Assembly (NCBI GenBank): GCA_963822985.1
Contig: CAWGJU010000010.1
Span: 558,001-622,000 of the forward strand
Source of the DNA: Thermohalobaculum sp963822985
GTDB lineage: Bacteria; Pseudomonadota; Alphaproteobacteria; Rhodobacterales; Rhodobacteraceae
Direction: 5' to 3'
Length of the DNA stretch: 64,000 bases
In this document: positions 1 through 10,011 of the stretch, one piece after another
Position numbering within the stretch: position 1 is the stretch's first letter
Layout: each line of letters begins with the position of its first letter
The notes under the pieces: generated by a model
Database searches by the model: none
Seen by the model: the letters and a program-made list of their open reading frames with translations, nothing else
What the model was told of the DNA's origin: nothing
Program-made: the position numbers and the translations under genes

Positions 1-1126
1 CGCTTGGCTCCAGGTGTCGAAGCGCTCGCGGTCCGTGCCGATCTCGTCGATCGGCACCGTGCGCCCGAAATACGCCGCCGCCAGGCTCGTGGCACGCCGC
101 GCATTCGGCCTGCCAGACCGCTTTCCCCTGCTGGGCCAGTGCCTTGTCGATGGGGAACGGATAGGGCGGCGGCTGCTTGGCTCGCAGGTATTCGCGCGTC
201 TCCTCCATCAGCGCCGTCACCTCGTCGGGCGGCGCGCCGAGGCCGAGCGCCGAGTCGATGTAGACGGCCAGCGGGTCCTGCGTCTCGCCCGCCCAGTTCA
301 TCGAGGTGTTCTCGCGCAGGGTCGGCGTTCCAGATCGACGGGAAGTCGGCATTGTCGACCGTGCCGTCATCCGGCAGCCGGATCAGGTTGAACTTGGTCA
401 GGTTGAACGGCCCGTCCCGCCCCGGCCCCCAGGCCGGACGGTCGTGCGCATGCATCCAGGCAAAGTCCGCCGCCTGCTCCAGCACGCGCTTTTTCGCAAG
501 CGGGATAATGAGATAGCGATAGATCAGCTTGTCGTCCCAGCCGAGGTCGAAGTTCCGCTCCATCTCGGGCAGCATGCCGTCGCCCGACCAGCGCGGGTCG
601 TTCGCTGCCGCCTCGAGAAAGTCGAGGAACGCCATGACATTCGGTCGTGTGCGAGGGCCCGGTCGGCACGATCACCGGGTCGGCGTCGGGCGCCACGCGA
701 TAGCTGGCCGCGTGGCAGACGGCGCAGGTCTGCGTCACGCGCGGGAAGCCGACTGTCTTTTTCGAGAAGCCGACGGGCATCTCGCGCCCTTCCTCCCAGG
801 GGATGCCGAAGGCGCGATAGCCGCCCGGCCCCGGCATCAGGTCTGCGAAGACGCGCGGCAGGACATGGAACATCGGATAGGGCACGCCCAGCTCCCACTC
901 CGCCCCCAGCGAGCCATATTTGAAACGCTCCTCGGCCGGGTCGGCGCAGAGCACGGCGCGGCGCGCCGGCTCGACATCGCCGCAGATCTCCTGCGGCACC
1001 TCGCGGAAGAACTTGGTCCAGGCATAGGCGCCGCCGGCGGCACCGATGCACCAGCAACGCCACGAAAGCCACGGCGATCTTGCGCCACAGACCGGTCCCG
1101 GTCTCTTCAGCGGGATGCTCGGTCAC
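1..1126 (-). CDS. Di-heme c-type cytochrome, membrane anchored (3' end outside window, frameshifted)
   Basis: Last gene of the cytochrome operon. A GTG start at 1126 follows AGGAGG at 1139-1134 by 7 nt, and that Shine-Dalgarno overlaps the stop codon of the gene upstream. The reconstructed protein has a short N-terminal membrane segment, the segment FKYGSLGAE, a first heme site CAVCH, then KFNLIRLPDDGTVDNADFPS and a second heme site CAACH near position 90. It resembles the upstream gene in motif order and sequence, so the two look like tandem paralogs. At least three frame changes are needed, near 1055, 641 and 320. Known for such families: periplasmic electron transfer. Partner and substrate are unknown. 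Confidence 0.7.
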
Positions 1127-1137
1127 AGCCGAGCCTC

Positions 1138-2750
1138 CTAGAAGGTCTTGAGGTACTCGATCAGCGCCAGCTTGTCGGCCTCGGCCAGGTCGGTGCCGTA
1201 GAGATGGCCCTGGTTGCCGTTGCCGGGGCAGAGGCCGGACGGGACAGGTGCCGTTCATCTCCGGCACACCGGCCGGGCAGTCGGCCGCGCCGTCGGCATG
1301 GGCGACGTAGCAGAACAGGCGCGCCCGCTCGGCCGGCGCGATCTTGCGCCGGCTCCCAGACGAAGCCGAGCGCGTCGGGGTCATAGACGTCATAGCCGCG
1401 CAGAAAGGCCTTCGGCCGCTCCTCCGGCGGCGCCAGCAGGGCCCGGATCGTCGGCACCGAGCCGTTGTGCAGATAGGGCGCGCGCAGCCACAGCCCGTCG
1501 AGCGGCGCGTTGGCATAGCCGTCGCGTCTTGCGGAACGCCTGGAAGCGCTCGTCGCCATAGCCGGCGTAGAGCACGTTCTGGTTGACCGCAACGATCGTG
1601 CGTGTAGTTGTCGAGCCGCGCCCGGTCGGTGCCGATACTGGTCGATCTGCGTCACCTTGCCGACCTCGGCGCCGGCGAAGTCGCGCCCGCTCGCGCCGTG
1701 GCAATGGGCGCAATGCGCGGCGTAGATCGGCGCCCCGGCCTCGGCCAGCGCCGGCATCGAAGCGGTCCGGGAACAGCGTCGGTGAAGCGCGGCGGCTCGG
1801 CGATGTCGAGCCAGGCCTCGATCCGCGCCAGCGACGCGCGGTCGAGCAGCGGCGGCGTCGCGCCCGTGCCGAAGGCGGCCGAGCGGTTGCGCTCCTCGAC
1901 CTTGTCGTTGTTGCCGTCCCAATGCAGCTGCATGCCGCGCTTGGGCGCCTGCATCCAGACCGAGGGGAAGTCGACGACGCCGATCCGCTCGCGCTCGGGC
2001 AGGCTGTCGAAATCCCAGTTCAGCAGCGCCTTGGCCGGGTTGAACGTGTCGAAGCGGCCCGGGCCGAAGGTCGGCTCGTGCGCGACGAAGTCGAAGCGGT
2101 CGACGATCGAGAGCAGGCGCTCGCGCACGATGGCGACGCCGACCAGCTTCAGCGCCAGCCGGTTGATCCAGGTCGATGTCGATGCCGCGCGCGTCCATCT
2201 CGGCGACGAAGCGCTGGCCGGTGAAGCGCTCGTCGATCGCGGCGGCCGCGAGGAAATCCTGGAAGGCCGAGAGGTCGACCGTGTTCGAGGGCATGCCCGC
2301 GACGATCATCGGCTCGGCGCCGGGCGCGGCGCGCACCTGCCCGGCATGGCAGCCGGCGCAGTTCAGGAAGATGCGGTCGATCCCCATATGGTTGCGCAGC
2401 GAGGTGCCGACCGGCCGGACGCGGCGCAGCTCGGGCGGCAGGTCTTGCGCCGGCTCGTAGAGAAAGCCGAAGGCGGCCCAGCCCTCGTCCTCGCGCCCCT
2501 TCGGCATCAGGTCGCGGAACAGGCGTCGGCATCGCCTGCCACATCGGAATAGGGGATGCCGAAATTGCGGTCGCCCCCGGTCGAGCCATATTTGAACTGC
2601 GCGACCGGGATCGGCGAACGCCTCGGCCTCGTCGGACGAGAGCCGCCAGGCGAAATAGCCGGCGCCGACGATCAGGGCGACGACGAGCACGACGCTGATC
2701 CGGACGAACTGCCGGCCAAGCCAGGCGAGGACGCGGCGCAGGCTAGCCAT
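1138..2750 (-). CDS. Di-heme c-type cytochrome, membrane anchored (frameshifted)
   Basis: ATG at 2750 starts a protein of about 535 residues. It has one N-terminal membrane helix (about residues 14-34) and then a periplasmic part with FKYGSTGGD, heme site CAGCH, the segment QLHWDGNNDKVEERN and a second heme site CAHCH, followed by a conserved region APYLHNGSVPTIRALL. The open frame breaks several times, near 2550, 2160, 1765, 1620, 1520, 1335 and 1245, but protein similarity continues in the other frames. The gene upstream ends on TAG at 2745-2743 if one G of a GGGGG run is removed, so the two would overlap. The stop at 1140-1138 lies inside the ribosome site of the next gene. Confidence 0.7.
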
Positions 2751-4248
2751 TCTCTGCCCCCGAGCAACTCGGCGATCAGCGACAGAAGGACCCGCCGGCG
2801 AAACGGCCCGGCCTCGAAGGTCGGATCGCCGGCGCGGACGCGCTTCTCCAGCGCGGCGAGAAGGGGCGAGAGGTCGTCGAATACCTCGAGGCGAAGCGTC
2901 GCGCCGTCCAGCGCCAGCGCGCCGACCCGCCTGCCGTCGGGCAGGCGCGGCGCCGGCCCTTGCGGAACCAGTGCGATCGTCTTCGACCGTGCTCGATCGC
3001 GATCCTTGCGGGGACGCTGCCGCCCCCGATCGCCAGCAGTCGAGCCGGCCGCTGCCGTCGGGGCGCAGGAAGCCCTCGGCACGGTCCGGCTGGTCGCCGC
3101 AGGCGAACCGTGTCTCGGCATCGGCCCCGACCGGAACCGTCTCGATGGTGCAGGCGAGGGACAAGGACGTGCCGGACGCGCCGCGGCCTTGCAGAAGCGC
3201 GTCCAGCCAGGCGTAGTCGCCTGGGCCGAGCATCGCCGCGATCTCGCGGGCCGCGGCGCCGAAGGCATCCGCGCCCGGCCGCCACAGCACGGCATGCGCA
3301 CGAGGGGTTTCGGGATCCATCGGACCCGTCGGTTCGAGCACCGCCTCCGGCCTGGCCGTGTCGAAATCCACAAGCGGATTCCGGTTCGGCAGGTCCGGCG
3401 ACACGGTCGAGAGCCCTTCGAGCCAGCGCCCGGCCGCATGATCGGCGAAGCCGGCCGATGCCTCGGTCTCGGGCGAGCGCCATTGGGCGCGGGCGCCGTT
3501 CAGCCCGTAGCGGAGGGCCGCCGAGAGCAGCGCAGCGCGGCAGGGCGCATCGGGGCAGCCTTCGGCCCAGAGCCGGTTCGCCACGGCGATGCGTGCCGCC
3601 CGGTCGGTCGCCGCGTCGAAGGCCTCGAGTTCGTCGACCGTCTGGCGCACGGGCACGCCCTCGAAGGACGGCGCCGAGCGCCGCGAGTCTGGCGCCGATG
3701 GCGGGATTGGCGTTGGTCTCGCTCCAGAGCGGCCGGGCGAAGATCGGCGCCTCGCCCTGGTGACAGCGAAGGCAGATGTCGCGCGAGACGGCGTCCGTGC
3801 GCCAGCCGGTCCGCGCACCGTAGCCGACGATCTCCTGGAAGGTGAAGCGGCCGGCGGCCTCGTCATAGCTGATCGCCTCGACCACCGCGGCGGCCGGCAC
3901 ATAGCCGAGGTAGAGCCGGTCAGCGAGCCGCGGCGCATCGGGTCCGCGCGCCCGGTCGCCCGCGACCGCCACGACGATGCGCGGCGAGCCGAAATAATCG
4001 GGAGCCGCCGAGTAGCGCTGCAGCGAACGGCCGAGCGGGATCAGCGCCGTCTTCACGGCGTCGGGACCGGCCTCGGCGCGCAGCCGTTCGAGCACCCGCT
4101 CGAACGGGAACGGCAGGCCGTCGGGAAAGACCGTGTCGAGGGCCGACCGCGCCGCGGGCGCCTCGGTCCCGGCGGTCTCGGCGGCAGCCTGGCCCATCCC
4201 CGCAGTCGCCAGCAGGGCGATCAGCGCGAGGGCGGAGAGGCGTCTCAT
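2743..4248 (-). CDS. Secreted protein with one c-type heme motif (frameshifted)
   Basis: ATG at 4248 overlaps the TGA of the preceding gene as ATGA, so translation is probably coupled. The N-terminus MRRLSALALIALLATAGMG is a signal peptide ending near AAAE. A single heme motif, CLRCH, lies near residue 180, followed by QGEAPIFARPLWSETNANP. The C-terminal half contains scattered cysteines and no recognised domain. Frameshifts near 3690 and 2985 split the frame, and the last codons fit only if one base is dropped near 2757. The position inside a cytochrome operon suggests a periplasmic electron carrier or accessory subunit. I do not recognise a named family. Confidence 0.65.
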
Positions 4249-5228
4249 CGCAGGGCGGCTTGGCGCTGTTGCTCGCCGGTCCAGCAATCCTCGGCGACCG
4301 GCTCGCCGGCCGCGAACGCCTCGAGCCCCGCCTCGGCGACCTCTGGATTGTAGAGCATGAAATTAAGGAGGAAGGCTTTCTTCAAATAGGCTCGGCCGAG
4401 ATAGAAGCCGGGCCGGATCATCCTGATCTCGTCGCGGACCTGCAGGCCGTTGCGGCCGGCCAGCGCGTCAGGGTGCTCCTGATAGCCGGGCATCGTCTCG
4501 TTGTAGGCGTAGTCGATGATGATGGACTCGCGCCGCCCGTCGAGCAGGCTCTGCCCGCAGTAGAGCTTGGCGGGGAACAGCAGCCAGACATCCGTCGTCG
4601 GCAGGACGTAGGCGAGCGGGCCCTCGCGGGGCACCTCGGCCTTCTCCAGCACCGCGGGATCGTCGATCAGGTGGCGGAGCGGGCGGAAGTCCTCGATGAA
4701 GTTCCGCAGCTGCCGCTCGTCGCGGTAGAACATCTTGCCCTTCCAGAGCGCGCGTCCCGCGGCCTCGGCGGCTTCGATCTTGGCGGCCGCGACGCGGCCC
4801 TCGATGCCGCCAAGGATCTCCGACAGCCGCGGCGCCATGCTGTCGCCCCGCGAGAAGACGAGGTCCCCCTGATAGGGCCCGTCGGGGATCGGCCCGGCGG
4901 TGAGGCGCGCATAGAGCTGGTCGATCTTCTCCTGGCTGAGCGAGAGGATGTGCGCCGGCGTCAGCGAGGCGAGCTGGGCGCGTGTCAGCGGAAAGTCGTG
5001 CTCGACGCGCGCGAGGTCGACGCGGAAGGCCTTGGTCGGATCGTCGGGGTCGGCGATGCCCTCGGCCACTTCCGGCGCGAAGGGGATGTCGGTCGCCACG
5101 GGCTGCGGCCGCTCCTGCGAGATGGCCACCAGATAGCCATAGCCGGCGAGCCTGATGCCCCAGAGCGCGGCGACGGCGACCACCGCGAGAAGGACAACGG
5201 CGGCGACGATGCGGAGGAAGGTCTCCAT
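4245..5228 (-). CDS. Membrane-anchored protein of unknown function in the cytochrome operon
   Basis: This 327-residue intact gene begins 12 nt after the di-heme gene ends, and its stop overlaps the next start. Residues about 5-30 form one hydrophobic membrane helix. The rest is predicted to be periplasmic, with no CxxCH motif and only two cysteines in the soluble part (in KLYCGQS and EDCWTG), which could form a disulfide. The protein is rich in charged and aromatic residues. Because it sits second in an operon whose other four products bear heme motifs, it may be a scaffold or maturation partner. That is inference from position only, and no family was recognised. Confidence 0.8.
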   Translation of the reverse strand: METFLRIVAAVVLLAVVAVAALWGIRLAGYGYLVAISQERPQPVATDIPFAPEVAEGIADPDDPTKAFRVDLARVEHDFPLTRAQLASLTPAHILSLSQEKIDQLYARLTAGPIPDGPYQGDLVFSRGDSMAPRLSEILGGIEGRVAAAKIEAAEAAGRALWKGKMFYRDERQLRNFIEDFRPLRHLIDDPAVLEKAEVPREGPLAYVLPTTDVWLLFPAKLYCGQSLLDGRRESIIIDYAYNETMPGYQEHPDALAGRNGLQVRDEIRMIRPGFYLGRAYLKKAFLLNFMLYNPEVAEAGLEAFAAGEPVAEDCWTGEQQRQAALR

Positions 5229-5240
5229 GGCCAGTCCCCC

Positions 5241-7721
5241 TCAGAGCGTCGCGACGAAGGCGATCAGCGCCTTCTTCTGGCGCTCGCTCAGGCCTTCGCC
5301 GAACCGGTGCCCGGCATTCTCGACCCGCCCGAGCACGTTCGAGTAGAAGCGCTGGATGAAGCCGTCGCTGACCTCCAGCGTCCGCTCCTGGATGCGCTCG
5401 ACGACCTCGTCCTCGCGCCCGACCGCGAGCTGGATCGCCGAGACCGGCACGTCGCCAAGCAGGGCCGCGCGGATCTTCACCAACCCCGCGGCCAGCTCGG
5501 CGCGTTGCTCGGGCGTCAGGCGGGTCTGATACTTGGCTTCGAACGTGTCATTGTCGCGCGCGACCAGCACCAGATCCTGGATCAAATCCTTGTAGCGCAA
5601 CGAGTTCACGTCGACCGCGGGGAAGCCCGCGGGAATCCGCAGCTGCAGGCCGAGATCACGGTCGAGCAGCGTCACCTTGGGCGCAATGTCGATGACGATG
5701 TCCTTGTCGAGCACGAACATCTTGGGGATGCGCTTGTCGGGGTTCAGCAGCGCCTGCATAGACCCCTCGTAGAGCTTGAACCGACCCTGGACGCTCGGGT
5801 CATAGGCCCAGCAACCGGGCGCGCCGTCGGCCAGCGGCTTGCCCTTCGCGTCCACATAAGGCGAGGCGTAGAAGTCGAGCCTCGCATCCGACGGCTTGCC
5901 GCAGATCTCGGGTCCGATGGCGTTGTTGTGCATGAAGGGCGCGTGCGCCCAGGCGCTGAGCAGCGAGATGTTGCGGTAATAGCCGCGCCCGCCGGCCTTA
6001 TCGACCTCAGGCAGCAAGGCGTCCACGGGCCGGGCATGCTGCGTCAGCGAGGCGTACTCGGCCCAGACGCGGCTCTGCATGTGGTTGGAGTGCAGCGCGC
6101 GCGCGACATAGGTGCCGATCTCCGAGGCGGGAACGACCTCGTCATTGCCCATCCAGTCGATGCGCAGCGTCGGGTCGGCCGGGTCGGTGGCGAGGAAATC
6201 GGCGTTCTCGTAAGGGCCCGGCTGGCTCGAATGACAACGGGCGCAGGTCTCGGCGAAGACCCGGCGGCCCTCTTCCACGGCGTCCTCGCCGAACTCCCGG
6301 TTCAGCTGGATCTCGAGATCCCGCGGCGAGTCGAGGCCACGGGCCTGCCAGAGATCGGTCGGCCGCGCCGTCAGGAAGAAGCTCTTCACATCGTCCAGCC
6401 GGTCCTCGATGGCCCGGAACGCGGCGCAGTCGCGCCGGCACTGGCCGACATCCATCGGCGTCTGGCCATAATTGCGTTGCGCCGGATCGACGGCACGCAG
6501 GTCGGTCAGGTGGTTGATCCAGCATTGCTCGGCGCAGGAGCCGATGTTGAAATAGACGCGCTGGATCGCCTCGTTGTAGCCGATCGAATCCTCGCCGCCC
6601 TTCAGCACATGCGGCACCAGCTCGGTCTTGAGGCTCCGCTCCCAGCACTTGCCCTCGCGGCCGGGCTCGCACCAGCACGCATCGGCGCTGGCGGCCGCCG
6701 GGCAGGCGGCGGCCTTGCGCCACTTCAGCACCTCGTGCTCGTGCAGCGGCCGGCGCGCGAAGTTGATGATCGCGTTCATCGTGCCGGGATTCGAGACGAA
6801 GTCCATCGGCAGCGCCGACGTGTCGACAACGCCGGGCCGGGCGCGGGCGATCAGCTGCCATTCCAGCCGATGCTGCGACATGCCGCTGCCCAGCATGTTC
6901 GAGATGCGGCTGTACTGGTTGCCGACCAGGGCGTCGATGTTCTCCCAGCCCGGGTTGTTGACGTCGGCCGGCGGGTTCAGCGGGTCATAGGCGATGTGGC
7001 AGGCGCCGCAGGCCATGCCGATCCGGAAGGGCGGCTCGACCGAGCCGTCGAACAGCCGGTTGATCCGGCTTTCCGGGTCGTCCGGCGCCTCGGCCAGGAA
7101 AGCGGCCACGCCCTCCCAGCCGCCGGCCGCCTCCCACGCGGCCTTGTCGAAGCGCGGGTTGGGGAACTTGCGCAGGCCGAGCGCGCCGGTCGAGGTGCCG
7201 AAATAGAGATCGCAGCTGTCTTGCCGCTGGTCGGCCGCGCCATGCGGCGTCGAAGCATCGAAAGGCGCGTCAGCGAAATCGCAGGCCGGGTCGCGGTATC
7301 CTTGCTCGCCCACGAACTTCAGAAGCTCGTCGTCGCCGGGGCACCACTGGAAGCCATAGGTCTCGTCCGCCGTTTTGGCCGGACAGCCTTCGGCGCCGGG
7401 GATGCAGCAGTCGGGGTCGGGAATCGCACCCCAGGCGCTGAAAAGCAGATCGCGGCGATCCGCGCGCAAGATCTTGTACCAGTCGATCGCCCCGCCCAGG
7501 CGCTGCGGATAGGTATAGGTGAAGAAGCGATCATTGTACGCGGTCGCGAACATCCAGACCTCGCGGCCCGCCCGCTCGGAGTCGGAGTACCGTTCATTGG
7601 TGGTGGCGAAGGTCGGACTGAGGACGCTCTGCGCGTGGCCGGCGGACATTCCGCACTCCACTGACATCATACCGACAAACGCACCGACAAACGCAGCGAC
7701 AACCTGCAGGAAACGACGCAT
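5241..7721 (-). CDS. Large di-heme c-type cytochrome, peroxidase/RoxA-like
   Basis: First gene of the operon: 826 residues, intact, with GGGGGAG just before the ATG. A signal peptide ends near residue 30 (AGHA). Two heme sites are seen: CGACH at residues 238-242 and CARCH at 493-497. Between them lie many extra cysteines (about 340-430, for example ADACWCEPG and NIGSCAEQC), probably disulfides. A C-terminal GYYRNISLLSAWAHAPFMHN segment resembles the conserved end of di-heme peroxidase-type proteins. RoxA-type rubber oxygenases are also secreted di-heme proteins with two widely spaced CxxCH sites, so a RoxA-like oxygenase is one option. Substrate unknown; the family call is moderate. Confidence 0.75.
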   Translation of the reverse strand: MRRFLQVVAAFVGAFVGMMSVECGMSAGHAQSVLSPTFATTNERYSDSERAGREVWMFATAYNDRFFTYTYPQRLGGAIDWYKILRADRRDLLFSAWGAIPDPDCCIPGAEGCPAKTADETYGFQWCPGDDELLKFVGEQGYRDPACDFADAPFDASTPHGAADQRQDSCDLYFGTSTGALGLRKFPNPRFDKAAWEAAGGWEGVAAFLAEAPDDPESRINRLFDGSVEPPFRIGMACGACHIAYDPLNPPADVNNPGWENIDALVGNQYSRISNMLGSGMSQHRLEWQLIARARPGVVDTSALPMDFVSNPGTMNAIINFARRPLHEHEVLKWRKAAACPAAASADACWCEPGREGKCWERSLKTELVPHVLKGGEDSIGYNEAIQRVYFNIGSCAEQCWINHLTDLRAVDPAQRNYGQTPMDVGQCRRDCAAFRAIEDRLDDVKSFFLTARPTDLWQARGLDSPRDLEIQLNREFGEDAVEEGRRVFAETCARCHSSQPGPYENADFLATDPADPTLRIDWMGNDEVVPASEIGTYVARALHSNHMQSRVWAEYASLTQHARPVDALLPEVDKAGGRGYYRNISLLSAWAHAPFMHNNAIGPEICGKPSDARLDFYASPYVDAKGKPLADGAPGCWAYDPSVQGRFKLYEGSMQALLNPDKRIPKMFVLDKDIVIDIAPKVTLLDRDLGLQLRIPAGFPAVDVNSLRYKDLIQDLVLVARDNDTFEAKYQTRLTPEQRAELAAGLVKIRAALLGDVPVSAIQLAVGREDEVVERIQERTLEVSDGFIQRFYSNVLGRVENAGHRFGEGLSERQKKALIAFVATL

Positions 7722-7806
7722 GGCTCCCCCAATGTCTGCAATCCACCCGAAGCGAATGCTTCAGAAATCAATTCCCGGACGAGCCGGGAGGTTAACAATG
7801 GCTGAA

Positions 7807-7835
7807 ATCATGCCACTTGAAAGCGAGTCCGTCAA
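7807..7835 (-). promoter_or_regulatory. Predicted sigma-70 promoter of the cytochrome operon
   Basis: On the minus strand TTGACG (7835-7830) and CATGAT (7812-7807) are separated by 17 nt, about 85 nt upstream of the first cytochrome start. A short inverted repeat, CCCGG-5 nt-CCGGG at 7774-7788, would lie in the leader. It could also end transcripts coming from the cyclase gene, whose stop is at 7884. Confidence 0.55.
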
Positions 7836-7883
7836 ACACCGGCGGCCAAGCGGGTTGGAGGCGCGGTCGGGCGTGCCCCATCG

Positions 7884-10010
7884 CTAGGAGGCGAGCCCAT
7901 CGGTCCGCAAGCGGAGGGCCGCCCCGCTCTCGCCGTCGCGCTGCTCGGCCGTCCAGCGCAGCATGGCACCCGAGGGACCGGCCCCCGGCCAGTCGAGCTT
8001 CGACAGCCGCTCCCAGATCTCGAGCGCCTGCCGAACCCGCCCGGATTCGGCCAGATTGCGTGCGCGGGCGTATTCTTCGAGCAGCGCCCGCAGCGTCACG
8101 CTGCGCCGCAGAGACCGGCGCCAGGGGCGCATAGACCTCGTGCGTCTCGCCCAGCCCTCCAGCCGCACGGCCGCGACCGGCAGGATGACAAAATCGTCCG
8201 CCACCGCCCGCATCGTGCCCTCGCCCATGACGACCGGCGTCTCGAAGATGCGCGGCAGATCCTCCATGCGCGCGGCGACGTTCACCGCCGAGCCGATGAC
8301 CGTGTAGTTCATCCGGTCGCGCGAGCCGACATTGCCGACGATCGCGGCCCCGGTGTTGATCGAGATCTTGATCCGCAGCCCCGGCTGGCCTGCCGCCACA
8401 TTGGCCGCGTGGATCTCGTCGACCGCGCGGGTTATCCTCATGCCGGCCAGCACGGCCTCGAAGCGCGTGGTTCCGCACGTCGGCGGGCGCGTTCCAGATC
8501 GCCATAACGGCGTCGCCGATGAACTTGTCGACATAGCCACCCGAGGCCTGGATGATGCCGGCGCAGCGGTCGAGATATTCGTTCAGCACCTGCATCAGCT
8601 GCTTTTCCGGGATCTCGGTCGACAACCGGGTGAAACCCGAGAGATCGGCGAACATCACGGTCACCTCGCGCGATTCGCCGCCGAGCTCGGGCAGGCTGCG
8701 CTGGTCGATCATGCGCTCGATCAACGCCGGCGACAGGTACTTGCCGAACTCGCGGCGGATGGCGCGCGCCTGCCGGTCGAGCAGCGTGATGCGCGCCGCC
8801 CAGCCGACCGCGAAGGCGACGGGCGCGGCCAGGACGGGATCGGACGAGGGCAGCAGGATGCCGAGCTGCGAGCATCAGCGCGCCGCCCGCGAAGATGACG
8901 AGCGTCAGCAGGACGACGCGCGGGATCGCCCATCTGAGACCGCCGAAGAGGGCAAAGCCCGCGGCGAAGGCCGCGGTCGCCCCGGTCAGCAGCAGGCGCA
9001 GCGGCTCGCCCAGCAGCTTTGGCGCCCAGCCGGACAGCACCGCGTCGGCCGCAGCGGCGTGCAGGAACACGCCCGGCACCGAGTGCCCGATCTCGGCGCG
9101 CGGTCCGCGTCGGTGCCAAGCGCGCAAGGATCGTCCTAGACGTCGCGGCATCGGATGCCGTTCGGGCGCAGCATCCGGCATCAGGTGATCGGCGCCCTTC
9201 AGCCGGTCCTCGCCGGCGAGCGTCGAGCCGACGAACACCACCCGGCCGTCGAAAACCTCCGCCAGCCGCTGCGGGTCGGAGCAGCGCAGCACGTCGATCA
9301 GCGCGACATTGGGGATGGTGTCGACCGGCCCCGGCGGGACGATATAGACGAGCTCGGGCGGATCGACGCCGGCGCTGCGCAACGACGAGCGCCGCCAACG
9401 TCTGCAGCTCGGTGCCGTCCGTCGCCGCAAGCTCGAAGCGCACCCCGCGCACGACATTGCCCGGCCCGAGCGGCGCCTCGACGAGCCCCAGCTGCCCCGC
9501 GCCGGCCACCTGCTGGAAGCGTCGCGCTGGCAGCACCGGCCCCGACCGCCCGAGGATGACGCGCCCCTTGCGGCCCTCGGCGTGCAGCAGGCGCAGGAAG
9601 TCGCGGTCGTAATCCTTGAGCGGCGTGGTCGCCGTCGACCGTCAGCCGCGCCGCATCAAAATCGAAGATGAAGTCGAAGGCGACCGAATGCGCGCCGGCC
9701 CCGAGCGCCTTGGCGGAGACGCGCCGCCCATACCGGCGAGAACAGGGCCCGCGGCAAGTCGGCGAGCTCGGGCGCGTCGAGGCTCCGGTCGCCGAGGCTG
9801 ACGACGACGACCTTGTCGCTCTCGATCGGCCGGATGCCGAAGACCAGGGCGCGCAGCGCCGCTGTCGCGTCGATGACCCAGCCCTGCACCAGATGCTGCT
9901 GTGGCAGGGCCCACGAGACCGCCGCCGCCACGGCGCCCGCCAGGAGCGCTATGGCGACCTGCCTGGCGATCCTCCGCCCAGAGCCCAGCGAGGTCCGGGC
10001 GGCCAGTGAG
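7884..10010 (-). CDS. CHASE2-domain adenylate/guanylate cyclase (frameshifted)
   Basis: The N-terminus has a membrane segment followed by a CHASE2-like sensor region containing DKVVVVSLGDRSLDAPELA. Three or so membrane helices follow near 9150-8830, then a class III cyclase domain. Visible catalytic features are the metal aspartates in FADLSGFT and GDAVMAIW, the lysine in VDKFIGDA, and NVAARME with the transition-state Asn and Arg. The lysine favours ATP as substrate. Frame breaks occur near 9745, 9620, 9385, 9110, 8870, 8470 and 8135. The gene follows the FecR-like gene directly and its start could not be fixed. CHASE2 cyclases sense an extracytoplasmic signal and make cAMP. Confidence 0.75.
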
Positions 10011-10011
10011 G

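Noticed and set aside
4260..7664. Very long plus-strand open frame (over 1100 codons) opposite the cytochrome genes
   Set aside because: The minus strand encodes a signal peptide and two heme motifs. The plus frame has low-complexity Arg/Leu/Ala composition and no motifs, as expected for the antisense of GC-rich genes.
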